Shown: piece by piece, positions 1 through 8,538 of the stretch
Position numbering within the stretch: position 1 is the stretch's first letter
Layout: the number at the start of each line of letters is the position of its first letter
Position numbers and translations under genes: made by a program
NCBI GenBank assembly: GCA_947476335.1
Contig: CANJQH010000032.1
Location: forward strand, 1-36,289
Reading direction: 5' to 3'
Source: Anaerolineae bacterium
Lineage (GTDB): Bacteria > Chloroflexota > Anaerolineae > J036 > Brachytrichaceae
DNA: 36,289 nucleotides
Notes under the pieces: model-generated
Database searches by the model: none
What the model saw: the letters and a program-made list of their open reading frames with translations, nothing else
What the model was told of the DNA's origin: nothing

Positions 1-302
1 CGAATCTGTCCATCACTGGGAATAAGCTGGGAATAAGCTGGGAATAAGATTGAGCCTGAACAAGCTGACGGCATTACTCTGCCCCGTGCGCTGTGCCAGC
101 GCTTGCTGATGTGCCAGAAACGAGGGACTTTACATGAAGAACACTGATAATGCTGCCATCGCTGCATCCGCCATCTCGTATTGCTGATTGTTATTCGGCT
201 TGCGCCGATCCGGCAAGCTGGCTCATCGCCCCTGCAACTGTTTTATGACTGCATCGAGTTTCATCACCCTCTATCTTCGCCCACCTTTCAGATTGAGAAT
301 TG
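1..302. other. No gene seen; start of window with a short tandem repeat
   Basis: I see no convincing coding sequence here. The open frames in this stretch are short, have no recognisable family pattern and run on into the repeats that follow. The only structure is the 11-bp tandem repeat near the start. The first bases (CGAATCTG) resemble the arm of the 96-bp B repeat, which may mean the sequence was broken at a repeat; this is only a suspicion. Confidence 0.5.
16..48. repeat. 11-bp direct tandem repeat, three units
   Basis: Three perfect copies of CTGGGAATAAG lie head to tail at 16-26, 27-37 and 38-48. The 11-bp period is the same as that of the unrelated tandem array at 20781-20890. Confidence 0.9.
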
Positions 303-350
303 CTGGTATTTCCCGCGAAACACACTATTCTCTCCCCCGAAGGGGGAGAG
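303..350. repeat. Partial family A element (hairpin half only)
   Basis: The stretch TATTTCCCGCGAAAC followed by a C-rich/G-rich hairpin around CCCCCGAAGGGGG matches the inner part of the family A elements at 3119-3230, 20651-21059 and 33053-33163. The GTAACTACTCAGGC terminus is missing on both sides, and a family B copy starts six bases downstream, so this is a truncated remnant. Confidence 0.7.
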
Positions 351-355
351 ATATC

Positions 356-451
356 CTAAGTGAGTCGCCAAAAGTTCTGGCGGCAGATTCGCCTCCCCCG
401 CTTTGCGGGGGAGGCGAATCTGCCGGACAAAACTTATGGACAGGAACTTAG
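356..451 (-). mobile_element. Family B 96-bp palindromic element
   Basis: The element runs from CTAAGTGAGTCGCC to GGAACTTAG and is an imperfect palindrome with a perfect central stem reading GGCGAATCTG / CAGATTCGCC around CCCCCGCTTTGCGGGGG. It is inverted relative to the copies at 13653, 20951, 22491 and 36204. No flanking direct repeat is visible. Its sequence opens a GTG-started frame at 360 that runs into the downstream glycosyltransferase and could mislead start calling. Confidence 0.9.
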
Positions 452-470
452 TTACTGCAAACTTCGATTC

Positions 471-1811
471 ATGACAAAAACTGTTCTGCTCAGCCATGAA
501 CTCATCGGCGAAAAAATGGCGGGCCCTGGCATTCGCTACATGCATCTGGCGCGCGTGCTGGCGAAACATATTCATGTAGTGCTGGCTGCGCCAACGGGAA
601 GTGGCCCCACGCCAACAAGTGCGACATTTGAAATGCGCAGCTTTGAACGTGGCGTCTGGCATTCCATCGCTGATCTGCTCGCCGATGCAGATGTGATCTT
701 ATTGCCGCCGGATCTGGCGAACGAATTTCCCCAGATCGCCGATCTGCCAGGGAGCATCGTCATCGACGGCTACAACCCACTGCTCGCCGAGTGGCTCTAC
801 AGCTACGACGGCCTCGACGCCTGGCAGCAGCGCATGGCGCAGCTGCGACGGCAGTATTTCGTCGGCGATTTCTACATCTGCGCCAGCGAACGCCAGCGCG
901 ACTGGTGGCTTGGTCAGCTCGAAGTACAGGGGCGCATCAACCCGCTCACAGTGCGCGCAGATCCAACACTGCGTCGGCTGATCGACGTCGTTCCATACGG
1001 CCTCAGCACGCAGCCGTACACCGGGTCTGCACCGTCGTCGCCTATCATGCGCACGGTCTGGCCGGGCATCGGCGCACATGATCCAGTGATCCTTTGGGGC
1101 GGTGGTCTGTGGCCCTGGCTTGATCCACTCACAGCCATTCGCGCCGTCGATCTGCTGCGCAGCAGGCTGCCGGATGTGCGGCTCGTTTTTCCGGGCACGC
1201 GCCATCCGAATCCGAACCTGCACGGGCTGCACACGCATCTCGATGCGGCACGTGCACTGGCCACAGAACGCGGGCTGATTGATCGCCACGTTTTTTTCGG
1301 GGACTGGGTGCCGTACGAACGATGGGCAGACGTGCTGCGCGAAAGCGACGTCGCGCTCTCGCTGCACTTCGACACCTACGAAACGCGCTTGGCTTTCCGC
1401 AGCCGCATTCTCGAAACCATCGGGGCCGGAGTGCCGGTGGTTGCCACACGCGGCGACGCCACAAGTGAAATCATTGAACGCTTCGACATCGGGGCAACGG
1501 TCAACCTTACAGACAGCGCTGCAACTGCAGACGCGCTGCAGCGCATACTACTGCGCCCACGCAGCGAAATGCAAACTGGATTCGCCGCTGCGCAAGCCGA
1601 ATATGCATGGGAGCGCAGCGCAGCACCGCTGTTGAATTTTTGTCGCGCGCCACAACATGCAGCCGACCACGCACTCACGCGCGAACGTGCGCTTTCGACG
1701 GATCACGATGCGCTACTGAAGAAAAATGTGGAAATGCAGGATCTGCTGCAGCGTTACGAAAACGGCCGTTTCATGCGCCTGATGCGACGGCTAAAAAAAC
1801 GGCGCGATTAG
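471..1811 (+). CDS. Glycosyltransferase, GT-B fold (GT4-like)
   Basis: This 446-residue protein is predicted to transfer a sugar from an activated donor during surface polysaccharide assembly, in the cytoplasm or at the inner face of the membrane. The N-terminus has the GT4-like pattern GPGIRYMHLARVLAKH, which follows the first beta strand. The C-terminal Rossmann domain has a donor-binding stretch, ILETIGAGVPVVAT, near residue 310. The ATG at 471 is preferred because the longer frame from 360 lies inside a family B repeat and adds a repeat-encoded tail. The C-terminus ends in a basic stretch (MRRLKKRRD). The next gene starts 12 bases after the stop. Family membership is clear; acceptor and sugar are unknown. 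Confidence 0.88.
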   Translation: MTKTVLLSHELIGEKMAGPGIRYMHLARVLAKHIHVVLAAPTGSGPTPTSATFEMRSFERGVWHSIADLLADADVILLPPDLANEFPQIADLPGSIVIDGYNPLLAEWLYSYDGLDAWQQRMAQLRRQYFVGDFYICASERQRDWWLGQLEVQGRINPLTVRADPTLRRLIDVVPYGLSTQPYTGSAPSSPIMRTVWPGIGAHDPVILWGGGLWPWLDPLTAIRAVDLLRSRLPDVRLVFPGTRHPNPNLHGLHTHLDAARALATERGLIDRHVFFGDWVPYERWADVLRESDVALSLHFDTYETRLAFRSRILETIGAGVPVVATRGDATSEIIERFDIGATVNLTDSAATADALQRILLRPRSEMQTGFAAAQAEYAWERSAAPLLNFCRAPQHAADHALTRERALSTDHDALLKKNVEMQDLLQRYENGRFMRLMRRLKKRRD

Positions 1812-1823
1812 AATTTGGTTCTC

Positions 1824-3080
1824 ATGGATATCACTGCGATTATTCCCGTCTACGGAGGGGAAGTGTATCTCGACGAATGCATCGGATCGCTCGAGGGACA
1901 GGTTGGTGTGAATATTCGAATCATCGCAGTCGATGATGCATCTCCTGACGGCAGTGCAGAACTCATCGCACAACGACATTCCGCTGTACGTCTGCTGCGC
2001 AGAAAAATCAATGGCGGTTTTGCACGCGCAGTCAACGAGGGAATACGCGCGGTGTCCCAGAGCGATGCGGTGCTGCTCGTCAACCAGGACGTCATTCTCG
2101 CCCCCGACTGTGTGCGGCGCATGATCGACGCGATGCAACAGCGCCCCGGCATCGTCGGCGCGCGTCTGACGTATCCGGACGACAGCATTCAACATGCGGG
2201 CGGATACGTCGATCCGATCACAGCCGAGGCACGCCACCACAAGGATGATCGCAACGAGCGATCACAGGCATGCGATGCCGAATTCGTCACGGGCGCGCTC
2301 ATGTTGATCGATCGAGCCGTGATCGAGAAAATCGGCATGCTCGATGCAGATCTGACTCCGGCGTATTACGAAGACATCGATTACTGTTTTCGCGCACGCG
2401 CTTGCGGATTCGTGATTCAGTACGAACCGACAGCTCGTGCCCAGCATATCGAAGGCAGCACGATCGAAAAAGGCAGCTATCGGCAAAACTGGTTTTACCA
2501 TTGCGGCCGCATCGGGTTCGTGCTGAAACACTGGCCGCTGGAACGCATTCATACATTTTTCGCACACGAGTCACGCATCGTGGGCACGGTTGCTGAAGCG
2601 GATTACTTCGCGCGCATCCGCGCCTATGCATTCAACGCTGCTCGCATGAGTGCGCTATTCAATGCAGCAGTGATGCTATATCCGGATCGACAAGCATCGT
2701 TCTCAGCGGATGCGTGTGAACAAATCGATCGAGTGCTGCTCAACCTGGCTGAAATTCACCGACAAGCTGCACCGCAGCCTGCACAAGACGCAACACCAGC
2801 GCCGATCGAAGAAATCACGTTCACATCAGCATTGCCCGTCATGGCGAAAATGCGTGAGATCGTCCACGCGTTTGCCGGCAAATGGGCGCTGCGTCACGTG
2901 ATTCAACAACAAAACGAACAAAACAAAATCCTATCTATGCGTCTGACACAACAGTCCGCAGTCCTTCGAGAGAATATGCGCGCGATCGAGGAACTGCGCA
3001 AAATGATTCTTGACTCGAATCGACAGTTTTTTCTCCGGTCCGAAGAAGCACTGCACAAACCGTACGACCAGCCTGAGTAA
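1824..3080 (+). CDS. Glycosyltransferase family 2
   Basis: This 418-residue GT2 enzyme opens with DITAIIPVYGGEVYLDECI, the usual nucleotide-binding strand, followed by VDDASPDGS. The metal site is an unusual NQD (LLVNQDVILAPD) in place of a plain DxD, as in rhamnosyl-type GT2 members. YYEDIDYCFRA follows near residue 185 and carries the probable catalytic Asp. The last 70 or so residues look helical and coiled-coil-like. I chose the ATG at 1824 over the in-frame TTG at 1815 because the conserved first strand starts right after it. It lies 12 bases after the previous glycosyltransferase and is probably cotranscribed. The substrate is unknown. Confidence 0.9.
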   Translation: MDITAIIPVYGGEVYLDECIGSLEGQVGVNIRIIAVDDASPDGSAELIAQRHSAVRLLRRKINGGFARAVNEGIRAVSQSDAVLLVNQDVILAPDCVRRMIDAMQQRPGIVGARLTYPDDSIQHAGGYVDPITAEARHHKDDRNERSQACDAEFVTGALMLIDRAVIEKIGMLDADLTPAYYEDIDYCFRARACGFVIQYEPTARAQHIEGSTIEKGSYRQNWFYHCGRIGFVLKHWPLERIHTFFAHESRIVGTVAEADYFARIRAYAFNAARMSALFNAAVMLYPDRQASFSADACEQIDRVLLNLAEIHRQAAPQPAQDATPAPIEEITFTSALPVMAKMREIVHAFAGKWALRHVIQQQNEQNKILSMRLTQQSAVLRENMRAIEELRKMILDSNRQFFLRSEEALHKPYDQPE

Positions 3081-3118
3081 AAAGTATTTCAAAAACAATT
3101 CATCGATTCACATTCACC

Positions 3119-3230
3119 GTAACTACTCAGGCCAGCCTGTTTTCCAACGCGAAACACACTATTCTCTCCCCCTTCGGAGGAGAGAATAGTGTGTTTCGCG
3201 GGAAATACTGATTTGGGCCTGAGTAGTTAC
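3119..3230 (-). mobile_element. Family A non-autonomous element with 8-bp target duplication
   Basis: Terminal inverted repeats GTAACTACTCAGGCC and GGCCTGAGTAGTTAC bound a 112-bp element whose centre is a long hairpin (CGCGAAACACACTATTCTC arm, TTCG at the tip). The flanks are perfect 8-bp direct repeats, CATTCACC at 3111-3118 and 3231-3238. There is no coding capacity. The 5' GTAA end and 8-bp duplication resemble IS66-family insertions, so a transposase elsewhere could move it; that link is inference. Confidence 0.92.
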
Positions 3231-3244
3231 CATTCACCCAATTC

Positions 3245-3302
3245 GTAGCTACTCAGGCCAGCCAGTTTCGCGGGAGATACTGATTTGCGCCTGAGTACTT
3301 AT
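3245..3302 (-). mobile_element. Short family A derivative (58 bp) with 8-bp target duplication
   Basis: The ends GTAGCTACTCAGGCC and CGCCTGAGTACTTAT are diverged family A termini. Between them are GCCAGTTTCGCGGGA and ATACTGATTT from the element arms, but the central hairpin is deleted. Perfect 8-bp direct repeats CCCAATTC flank it at 3237-3244 and 3303-3310, the first overlapping the duplication of the neighbouring copy by two bases. Confidence 0.88.
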
Positions 3303-3407
3303 CCCAATTCGCATTCGCCCCAAATAGGGACCTACATATTGGCGAATTTTTTGAGACGATTGCGAATTACTCAGCTTATTCCGAATTATTCCGAGCAATT
3401 TTGACCA

Positions 3408-3920
3408 ATGACGAATGCACAGGACACCCCCATCGAGATCAACGACGAGAAGCTCGACATCGAGGGAATTCTTCAGGCCATCCGAATCCAAATTCTGCAG
3501 CGCCGTGAAAAAGCGAGCACAGAGGGAATTGACTTCGATGCGCTCGCTCGCGGCACAGGAAGCATTCCGGACGCTGTGCGCTTCCCACCTTCGCTGCACG
3601 AATCCATGTTTCAGGCGGAGATGCTGCGCGACAAGACGCAGGTATCGCTGTTTGTTACGGCGCGGCCGATGCCGATCATCGGTGGTCTGATTCAACGACT
3701 GCGCACCGGCCTGCATCAGATCGCGGTCTTTTACGTGAACATCGCAGCGCAACGCCAGATCGCCTTCAACGTCGAAGTCGCTCGCTCACTAACGCAGCTG
3801 GTCTCCACACTTGAAGCCGAGCAGAAAAGTGAAAGTGCTGCCGATGCCACAATCGCACAAATGCGCGAAGAAATCGATTACTTGAAGCGGCGCGTCGAGG
3901 AACTGGAGCACCAGTCATGA
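3408..3920 (+). CDS. Conserved hypothetical protein with C-terminal coiled coil
   Basis: This 170-residue protein has no family I can name. An acidic N-terminus (EINDEKLDIEGILQAIRIQI) precedes a middle region with RPMPIIGGLIQRLRTGLHQ and a possible amphipathic or membrane-associated helix (IAVFYVNIAAQRQIAFN). The last 45 residues, ending REEIDYLKRRVEELEHQS, have heptad spacing and look like a coiled coil. Its stop overlaps the next glycosyltransferase start as ATGA, so the two are probably translationally coupled. A partner or scaffold role for glycosyltransferases would fit the location but is inference only. It begins 105 bases after two mobile-element insertions, so its promoter region has been rearranged. 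Confidence 0.8.
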   Translation: MTNAQDTPIEINDEKLDIEGILQAIRIQILQRREKASTEGIDFDALARGTGSIPDAVRFPPSLHESMFQAEMLRDKTQVSLFVTARPMPIIGGLIQRLRTGLHQIAVFYVNIAAQRQIAFNVEVARSLTQLVSTLEAEQKSESAADATIAQMREEIDYLKRRVEELEHQS

Positions 3921-5095
3921 CGGATGCCGCCCGCAGGCTGGCCTTTGTCACACCGCGGTACGGGCCGGAAATTCTGGGCGGCGCAGAGAGCCTGATCCGT
4001 AACACCGCCGAGCGTCTGGCGCAGCGCGGACATCACGTCGAAGTATTCAGCACACACGTGACGAACCTCGTCACTTGGGAAGACGCAGGCGGTGCGCGAA
4101 CCGAGCATATTCATCATGTGCTCACGCACCGCTATCCCGTGCACTGGGTGAATCACGATCGCTACGATGCGCTCCACGGCCTTCTTCTTGGCCACAACAC
4201 CCTAACGCCGGATGAACAAATGGATTGGCTGGCCGCAGGACCACACAGTGCGCCACTGTATGAAACACTGCGTCGACGCAAAGAAGATTTCGATCTCTTC
4301 ATCTGCGCACCGTACCCATTTCCGCTCGTGCATTATGCGGCCGCTTCGATTATCGAACGCTGCGCCATCTGGCCATGCCTGCACGATGAATCGTATACAC
4401 GTCTCATTCCAACACGTCTGCTTCTGCGCGATGCCTTCTGCGTTTTTTTCAACACGCGCGCCGAGCGCGCACTGGCCGAATCTGCGCTCCATATTCAGCA
4501 CCCGCGAACCTGCGTCGTCGGTTCCGGAGTAGAAGACATCCCCGGAAACCCGCAGCGCTTCCGTGATGCGTTCAACATCCACGAGCCTTTTTTGTTATAT
4601 GCAGGCCGGCTCGAAGAAGGCAAGAATGTCCATCTGCTGCTCGATCTTTTTGAACAATACAAGTCGATGACGAACAACGATCTCAAACTCGTACTGATGG
4701 GCGACGGTCCATGTCATCGTCCATCACCGCATATCATCCATCTCGGTTTTCAGCAGGAGCAGATGAAGCGTGATGGCATGGCTGCGGCGCTGGCATTGTG
4801 CCAGCCATCGACGAACGAATCGCTCTCTTTCGTAATTCTTGAATCATGGCTGGCCGGTGTGCCGGTTCTCGTGCATTCCGCCTGCCCAGTCACGCGTGAA
4901 CATGTCGTCCTCAGCGGAGGCGGGCTGCATTTCAACGGCATCGACATGTTTCGCGCCGTCATCGATACGCTGATTGAAAATCCATCACTGCGAAGAAATA
5001 TGGGACAACACGGACGCCAGTACGTGCGCACAAACTACGGCTGGGAAGCGACACTAACTCGATTTGAAAATGCGCTGGAGGAATGGCTGCAATGA
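3917..5095 (+). CDS. Glycosyltransferase family 4, paralogue 1
   Basis: This 392-residue GT-B enzyme has the GT4 acceptor-side signature VTPRYGPEILGGAESLIRN at residues 9-27. Its donor-side EX7E motif, ESLSFVILE near residue 297, is followed by SWLAGVPVLVH. It aligns end to end with the protein at 12425-13609, sharing HHVEVFST, AIWPCLHDE, LLPTRLLLRDAFC-like and YAGR(L/I)E blocks, so the two arose by duplication. The start overlaps the upstream stop and the stop overlaps the next start, both as ATGA. It probably adds one residue of the same repeat unit; sugar and acceptor cannot be read from sequence. Confidence 0.93.
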   Translation: MTDAARRLAFVTPRYGPEILGGAESLIRNTAERLAQRGHHVEVFSTHVTNLVTWEDAGGARTEHIHHVLTHRYPVHWVNHDRYDALHGLLLGHNTLTPDEQMDWLAAGPHSAPLYETLRRRKEDFDLFICAPYPFPLVHYAAASIIERCAIWPCLHDESYTRLIPTRLLLRDAFCVFFNTRAERALAESALHIQHPRTCVVGSGVEDIPGNPQRFRDAFNIHEPFLLYAGRLEEGKNVHLLLDLFEQYKSMTNNDLKLVLMGDGPCHRPSPHIIHLGFQQEQMKRDGMAAALALCQPSTNESLSFVILESWLAGVPVLVHSACPVTREHVVLSGGGLHFNGIDMFRAVIDTLIENPSLRRNMGQHGRQYVRTNYGWEATLTRFENALEEWLQ

Positions 5096-6168
5096 AACGG
5101 GTCGATCAAGTTCTCCCTGCACTGGTATACGGCGATGCGATCGGCAATCACACAATGGAAATCCGGCGCATGCTCCGGGAACGAGGCATTGCCAGCACGA
5201 TCTACGCACAGTACATCGATCCGCGCTATGCGCATGCGGCGAAGTCGATCGACGCACTCGAAGACGAACCGAATCGAGTGTTGATTTACCATTTTTCGAT
5301 CGGCTCACCCGTCACGAAAAAACTACTCACCTTCACCCACAGCACGCTCGCCGTCTACTATCACAACATCACCCCGGCGAAATTTTTCGATGGAGTGAAT
5401 CCGCAGCTCGCCGCCGAACTACGCATGGGACGCGATCAACTGCAATTGCTGACGCGTGCGCCGATCGCCATCGCCGCCTCCGAATTCAACCGCCGTGAAA
5501 TGATCGAGGCCGGATTCGCCGACGTGCAGGTCGCACACTATCTCGTCGATTTTGCACGGCTCGATGCCGGCGCGCGCGGCGCCGAAGCAAAGCGCATCCG
5601 TGCTCGCTATAAGGACGATCGCTTTACCATCGCATTCGTCGGCCGTGTCGCCCCGAACAAGTGTCAGCACGATCTGATTCATCTTGTGAACTATTACCGC
5701 ACACTGATTGATCGATCAGTGCGCCTGCTGCTCGTCGGAAATTTCGCCAACGCAGGCGGGTACCACACGCGCCTGCAAATGCAAATTCAACGCATGAACC
5801 TGCACGACACAGTCGAACTTGCAGGCCCCGTCGGCACAGACGACGGGCTCGGTGCCATCTATCAGCGCGCAGACGCATTCGTCTGTATGAGCGAACACGA
5901 AGGATTTTGTGTACCAATCATCGAAGCGATGCACTTCGAAAAACCGGTATTCGCCTACGCCTCCACCGGCGTGCCGTTCACCATGGGCGACAGCGGAATT
6001 CTGTTTACACAGAAAAAATTCGAATGGATCGCCGAATGCGTCGAGCACGTGCACACACATCCAAATCTGAAAAACGCCATCGTGCAAAATCAAACGCAAC
6101 GTCTGCGCAAATTTTCCATCGAGCGCACACGCGCCGATCTCGCACAAATCCTCGACGCACTGCATTGA
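5092..6168 (+). CDS. Glycosyltransferase family 4
   Basis: This 358-residue retaining glycosyltransferase has a typical donor domain: FVGRVAPNKCQHDLI is the strand-loop opening the C-terminal half, and EGFCVPIIE forms the EX7E motif with AMHFEKPVFAY after it. The ATG at 5092 is preferred over 5083 because GGAGG at 5077-5081 is 10 bases from the former and only 1 base from the latter. The start overlaps the upstream stop as ATGA. The N-terminal domain (LVYGDAIGNHTMEIRRMLRERG) resembles mannosyltransferase-type GT4 proteins of O-antigen clusters, a weak hint. A 14-bp palindrome covers the stop codon (6162-6175). Confidence 0.92.
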   Translation: MKRVDQVLPALVYGDAIGNHTMEIRRMLRERGIASTIYAQYIDPRYAHAAKSIDALEDEPNRVLIYHFSIGSPVTKKLLTFTHSTLAVYYHNITPAKFFDGVNPQLAAELRMGRDQLQLLTRAPIAIAASEFNRREMIEAGFADVQVAHYLVDFARLDAGARGAEAKRIRARYKDDRFTIAFVGRVAPNKCQHDLIHLVNYYRTLIDRSVRLLLVGNFANAGGYHTRLQMQIQRMNLHDTVELAGPVGTDDGLGAIYQRADAFVCMSEHEGFCVPIIEAMHFEKPVFAYASTGVPFTMGDSGILFTQKKFEWIAECVEHVHTHPNLKNAIVQNQTQRLRKFSIERTRADLAQILDALH

Positions 6169-6275
6169 TCAATGCGTCAAGGATGCGCCTCACAGAAACC
6201 AAGCAGCATGACGACGAGCAATCGCCCCAGCTGCTGTCTTGCAGAACTTACTGATCGGAACCCGCGACAAAAAAT

Positions 6276-8429
6276 CTAACGCTGCGTGTACGGCATCTCC
6301 ATTTGAAATACCTGATTCACAACTTTCGTCGTCACAGTCATCGTCTCGCTCGAAAATTCCGCGGTGTGAACTGACAACGTAGCGACGTACGTCCCGAGCG
6401 AGAGCGGCGCCGAGATGCGGAAACTCATCTCAGAGTTTCCAATGCCGTGCTCCGTCAGCAGCGTCAGGATGCCATTCGGATCCGAATCCTTTTGAACAGT
6501 CCACAGCGCATTCTTTGAGCGCCGCACAGCGATCGTCGTCGTCATCGTAGATCCAGGCTCGATCAGCTGCAGCAGATTTTCTACAGGAACGTGGAATGCC
6601 GAATTCGCACCCAGCACCCCACTGTGCGTCGGGTCGCCGCGAAACATCGGCCACGGCGCACTGTAGGGCGCCTGGCTGCCTGCAGGACTGCCAAGATTGA
6701 CGTTCGTCCACGCATACAGCCAGCCATGCTCCGTTGCAGTGTTGATGTTTCCGCTACCGATCACCACATCCAGCACACCATCACCGTTGATGTCGCCAAT
6801 AGCCGGCGTGGATTTGACCGTATCCCACGTGCGCAGCGTCTTGCTGCCCTCACCGCAGTTGGCAAGCGGGCCCTGGCATACCAGCGCCGCGCCGGTGCGG
6901 CCGTTCAATACATGCACCGCCCACCAGTTCGACACCAGCACTTCGAGCGAGCCGTTGCCATCGATATCGGCGATCACAGGAGATTGCAGATCGGCGCCGT
7001 ACTTGTCGTTGTCGCCCGCCCATGCATCCCTCGGCGCAGTCCGCCACATTTCCGTCGCTGTCTCCGGATTCCATGCCATCACAACACTGTCTCCGCCACC
7101 ATACGCACCCATCACCGTGGCGACGATTTCGAGCTTGCCATCGTCGTCCAGATCACCGACTGCGACGGACGAACTCAGACATGCCGGCGTATTGAGCGTC
7201 TGCAACACCTGTCCATCTGAAGGGCGCAGAATTTTCACCCATGCGCCACGCTTCGTGATTGTCGATTCATCCTGTCCAATCAATGGGCGGGGAAACCAAC
7301 AGCCCGAGCCAATGATGATCTCCGGCCCCGGATTATTCGGCAACACATCCGCCACCACGGGCGATGAGTAAATCGTCTGATCAAACTCCATGCGCCAGAT
7401 CTGAAAAGTGTTGTCACAGGTGTAGTAATACTGCGGCAAAGGAGAGCAAAATTCCTTCCATGGCGGCACGCGCGGGGCAGTGTCTAATGCATACATGTAG
7501 CCACCATCGGGGGTACCGATTTTCGGGTTGCTGGTGATGTCCGACCCGATGACCATATCGAGGCGGCCGTCGTTGTTCACATCGTAAAACGCAGGCGAAG
7601 ACCAGACTGTATCTGCAGTGTGGTAGTACCAACGCACACTGCCATCGGCATTCAACAGATACACATGCCGATCAAACGCGCCAAAGCCAATCTCCATCTT
7701 CCCATCACCATCAACGTCCGCCAAAGCGGGCGAAGACGCAACGCCAAACATCGTCTCGCTGTACGCAGGCTGCGTCTGACCCCATGCGCGCAGGCTGAAG
7801 CGCCATGCCAGCGCACCGGTCGACCCACGATACACAGCGATTCCACCGTCACAGTCCGACGGATTAATAGTGCCGTAACCCACCACCACATACGGAACAC
7901 CATCGCCGTACAAATCACCAACCGCCGCCGCCCCGTTCAGCTTGCCATCATTGACCACAGAGCATGCCCCGGGCATCACATCGGCTGACCACGCCAGTGA
8001 GCCGTCGGCGTGGTACGTGTACAGGCGTCCATCATTGCCACCCACCACGACCTCATTGCCATTTGCAGTGTTCCCATCGACTTCGGCAATCGTCGGCGAA
8101 CTGCGCACAACATCCGCGCCACTCAACGGAATGCCATGGCCTTTCGGTGTGTCAAGAGAGTAGCGCACCTGGCTCAAATCCGGCTTGTGCGCCCATCCGG
8201 CAAGCGGATCCGGCTGATTGACCAACGCATTCAGTAACACAGACTGCGGGCCAGTATTTTCGTAATCGCTGCCGATGCCCACAGCGCTCGCAGGCGCCAG
8301 CGCAAGCAGACACACTCCCAACAAAATCACACCTGTCTTACGCAGCTTAAATTGCCTATTCACAAGTTTTTTGCTTCCCCAAATACGTATTGCATTTCTT
8401 CGACGTAATTCAATCAATTCCGGCAACAT
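6276..8429 (-). CDS. Secreted FG-GAP/VCBS repeat beta-propeller protein
   Basis: This 717-residue protein has a signal peptide (LRKTGVILLGVCLLALAPASA, about residues 29-49) and then a string of FG-GAP-like blades. The blades carry calcium-loop patterns such as DVDGDGKMEI, DVNNDGRLDM, DLDDDGKLEI, DIDGNGSLEV and DINGDGVLDV, like integrin-alpha-type propellers. The last 110 residues look like a BACON/Ig-like beta domain (VENLLQLIEPGSTMTTTIAV onward). It probably sits outside the cell and binds carbohydrate or protein. It is antisense to and inside the glycosyltransferase island. An in-frame GTG 22 codons in would give a more usual signal-peptide length, so the start is uncertain. A family B insertion lies 13 bases upstream. 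Confidence 0.88.
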   Translation of the reverse strand: MLPELIELRRRNAIRIWGSKKLVNRQFKLRKTGVILLGVCLLALAPASAVGIGSDYENTGPQSVLLNALVNQPDPLAGWAHKPDLSQVRYSLDTPKGHGIPLSGADVVRSSPTIAEVDGNTANGNEVVVGGNDGRLYTYHADGSLAWSADVMPGACSVVNDGKLNGAAAVGDLYGDGVPYVVVGYGTINPSDCDGGIAVYRGSTGALAWRFSLRAWGQTQPAYSETMFGVASSPALADVDGDGKMEIGFGAFDRHVYLLNADGSVRWYYHTADTVWSSPAFYDVNNDGRLDMVIGSDITSNPKIGTPDGGYMYALDTAPRVPPWKEFCSPLPQYYYTCDNTFQIWRMEFDQTIYSSPVVADVLPNNPGPEIIIGSGCWFPRPLIGQDESTITKRGAWVKILRPSDGQVLQTLNTPACLSSSVAVGDLDDDGKLEIVATVMGAYGGGDSVVMAWNPETATEMWRTAPRDAWAGDNDKYGADLQSPVIADIDGNGSLEVLVSNWWAVHVLNGRTGAALVCQGPLANCGEGSKTLRTWDTVKSTPAIGDINGDGVLDVVIGSGNINTATEHGWLYAWTNVNLGSPAGSQAPYSAPWPMFRGDPTHSGVLGANSAFHVPVENLLQLIEPGSTMTTTIAVRRSKNALWTVQKDSDPNGILTLLTEHGIGNSEMSFRISAPLSLGTYVATLSVHTAEFSSETMTVTTKVVNQVFQMEMPYTQR

Positions 8430-8442
8430 TTAGAGCAATACG

Positions 8443-8538
8443 CTAAGTGAGTCGCCAAAAGTTCTGGCGGCAGATTCGCCTCCCCCGCAAAGCGGGGGAG
8501 GCGAATCTGCCGGACAAAACTTATGGACATGAACTTAG
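8443..8538 (-). mobile_element. Family B 96-bp element with 9-bp target duplication
   Basis: This copy runs CTAAGTGAGTCGCC to CATGAACTTAG and is flanked by perfect direct repeats AGCAATACG at 8434-8442 and 8539-8547. It is the only one of the six B copies with a visible duplication and so the best guide to the element boundaries. Relative to the element ends, its tip reads GCTTTGC where the other copies read GCAAAGC or GCACAGC. It sits directly upstream of the FG-GAP gene start, in the divergent intergenic region. Confidence 0.92.

Noticed and set aside
181-451. Short frames before the first glycosyltransferase
   Set aside because: They are short, overlap one another in different frames and end in repeat sequence.
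699-1367. Long minus-strand open frame opposite the first glycosyltransferase
   Set aside because: It lies fully antisense to a well-supported GT gene, has composition typical of a shadow frame (many Arg, Cys, His) and no family pattern.
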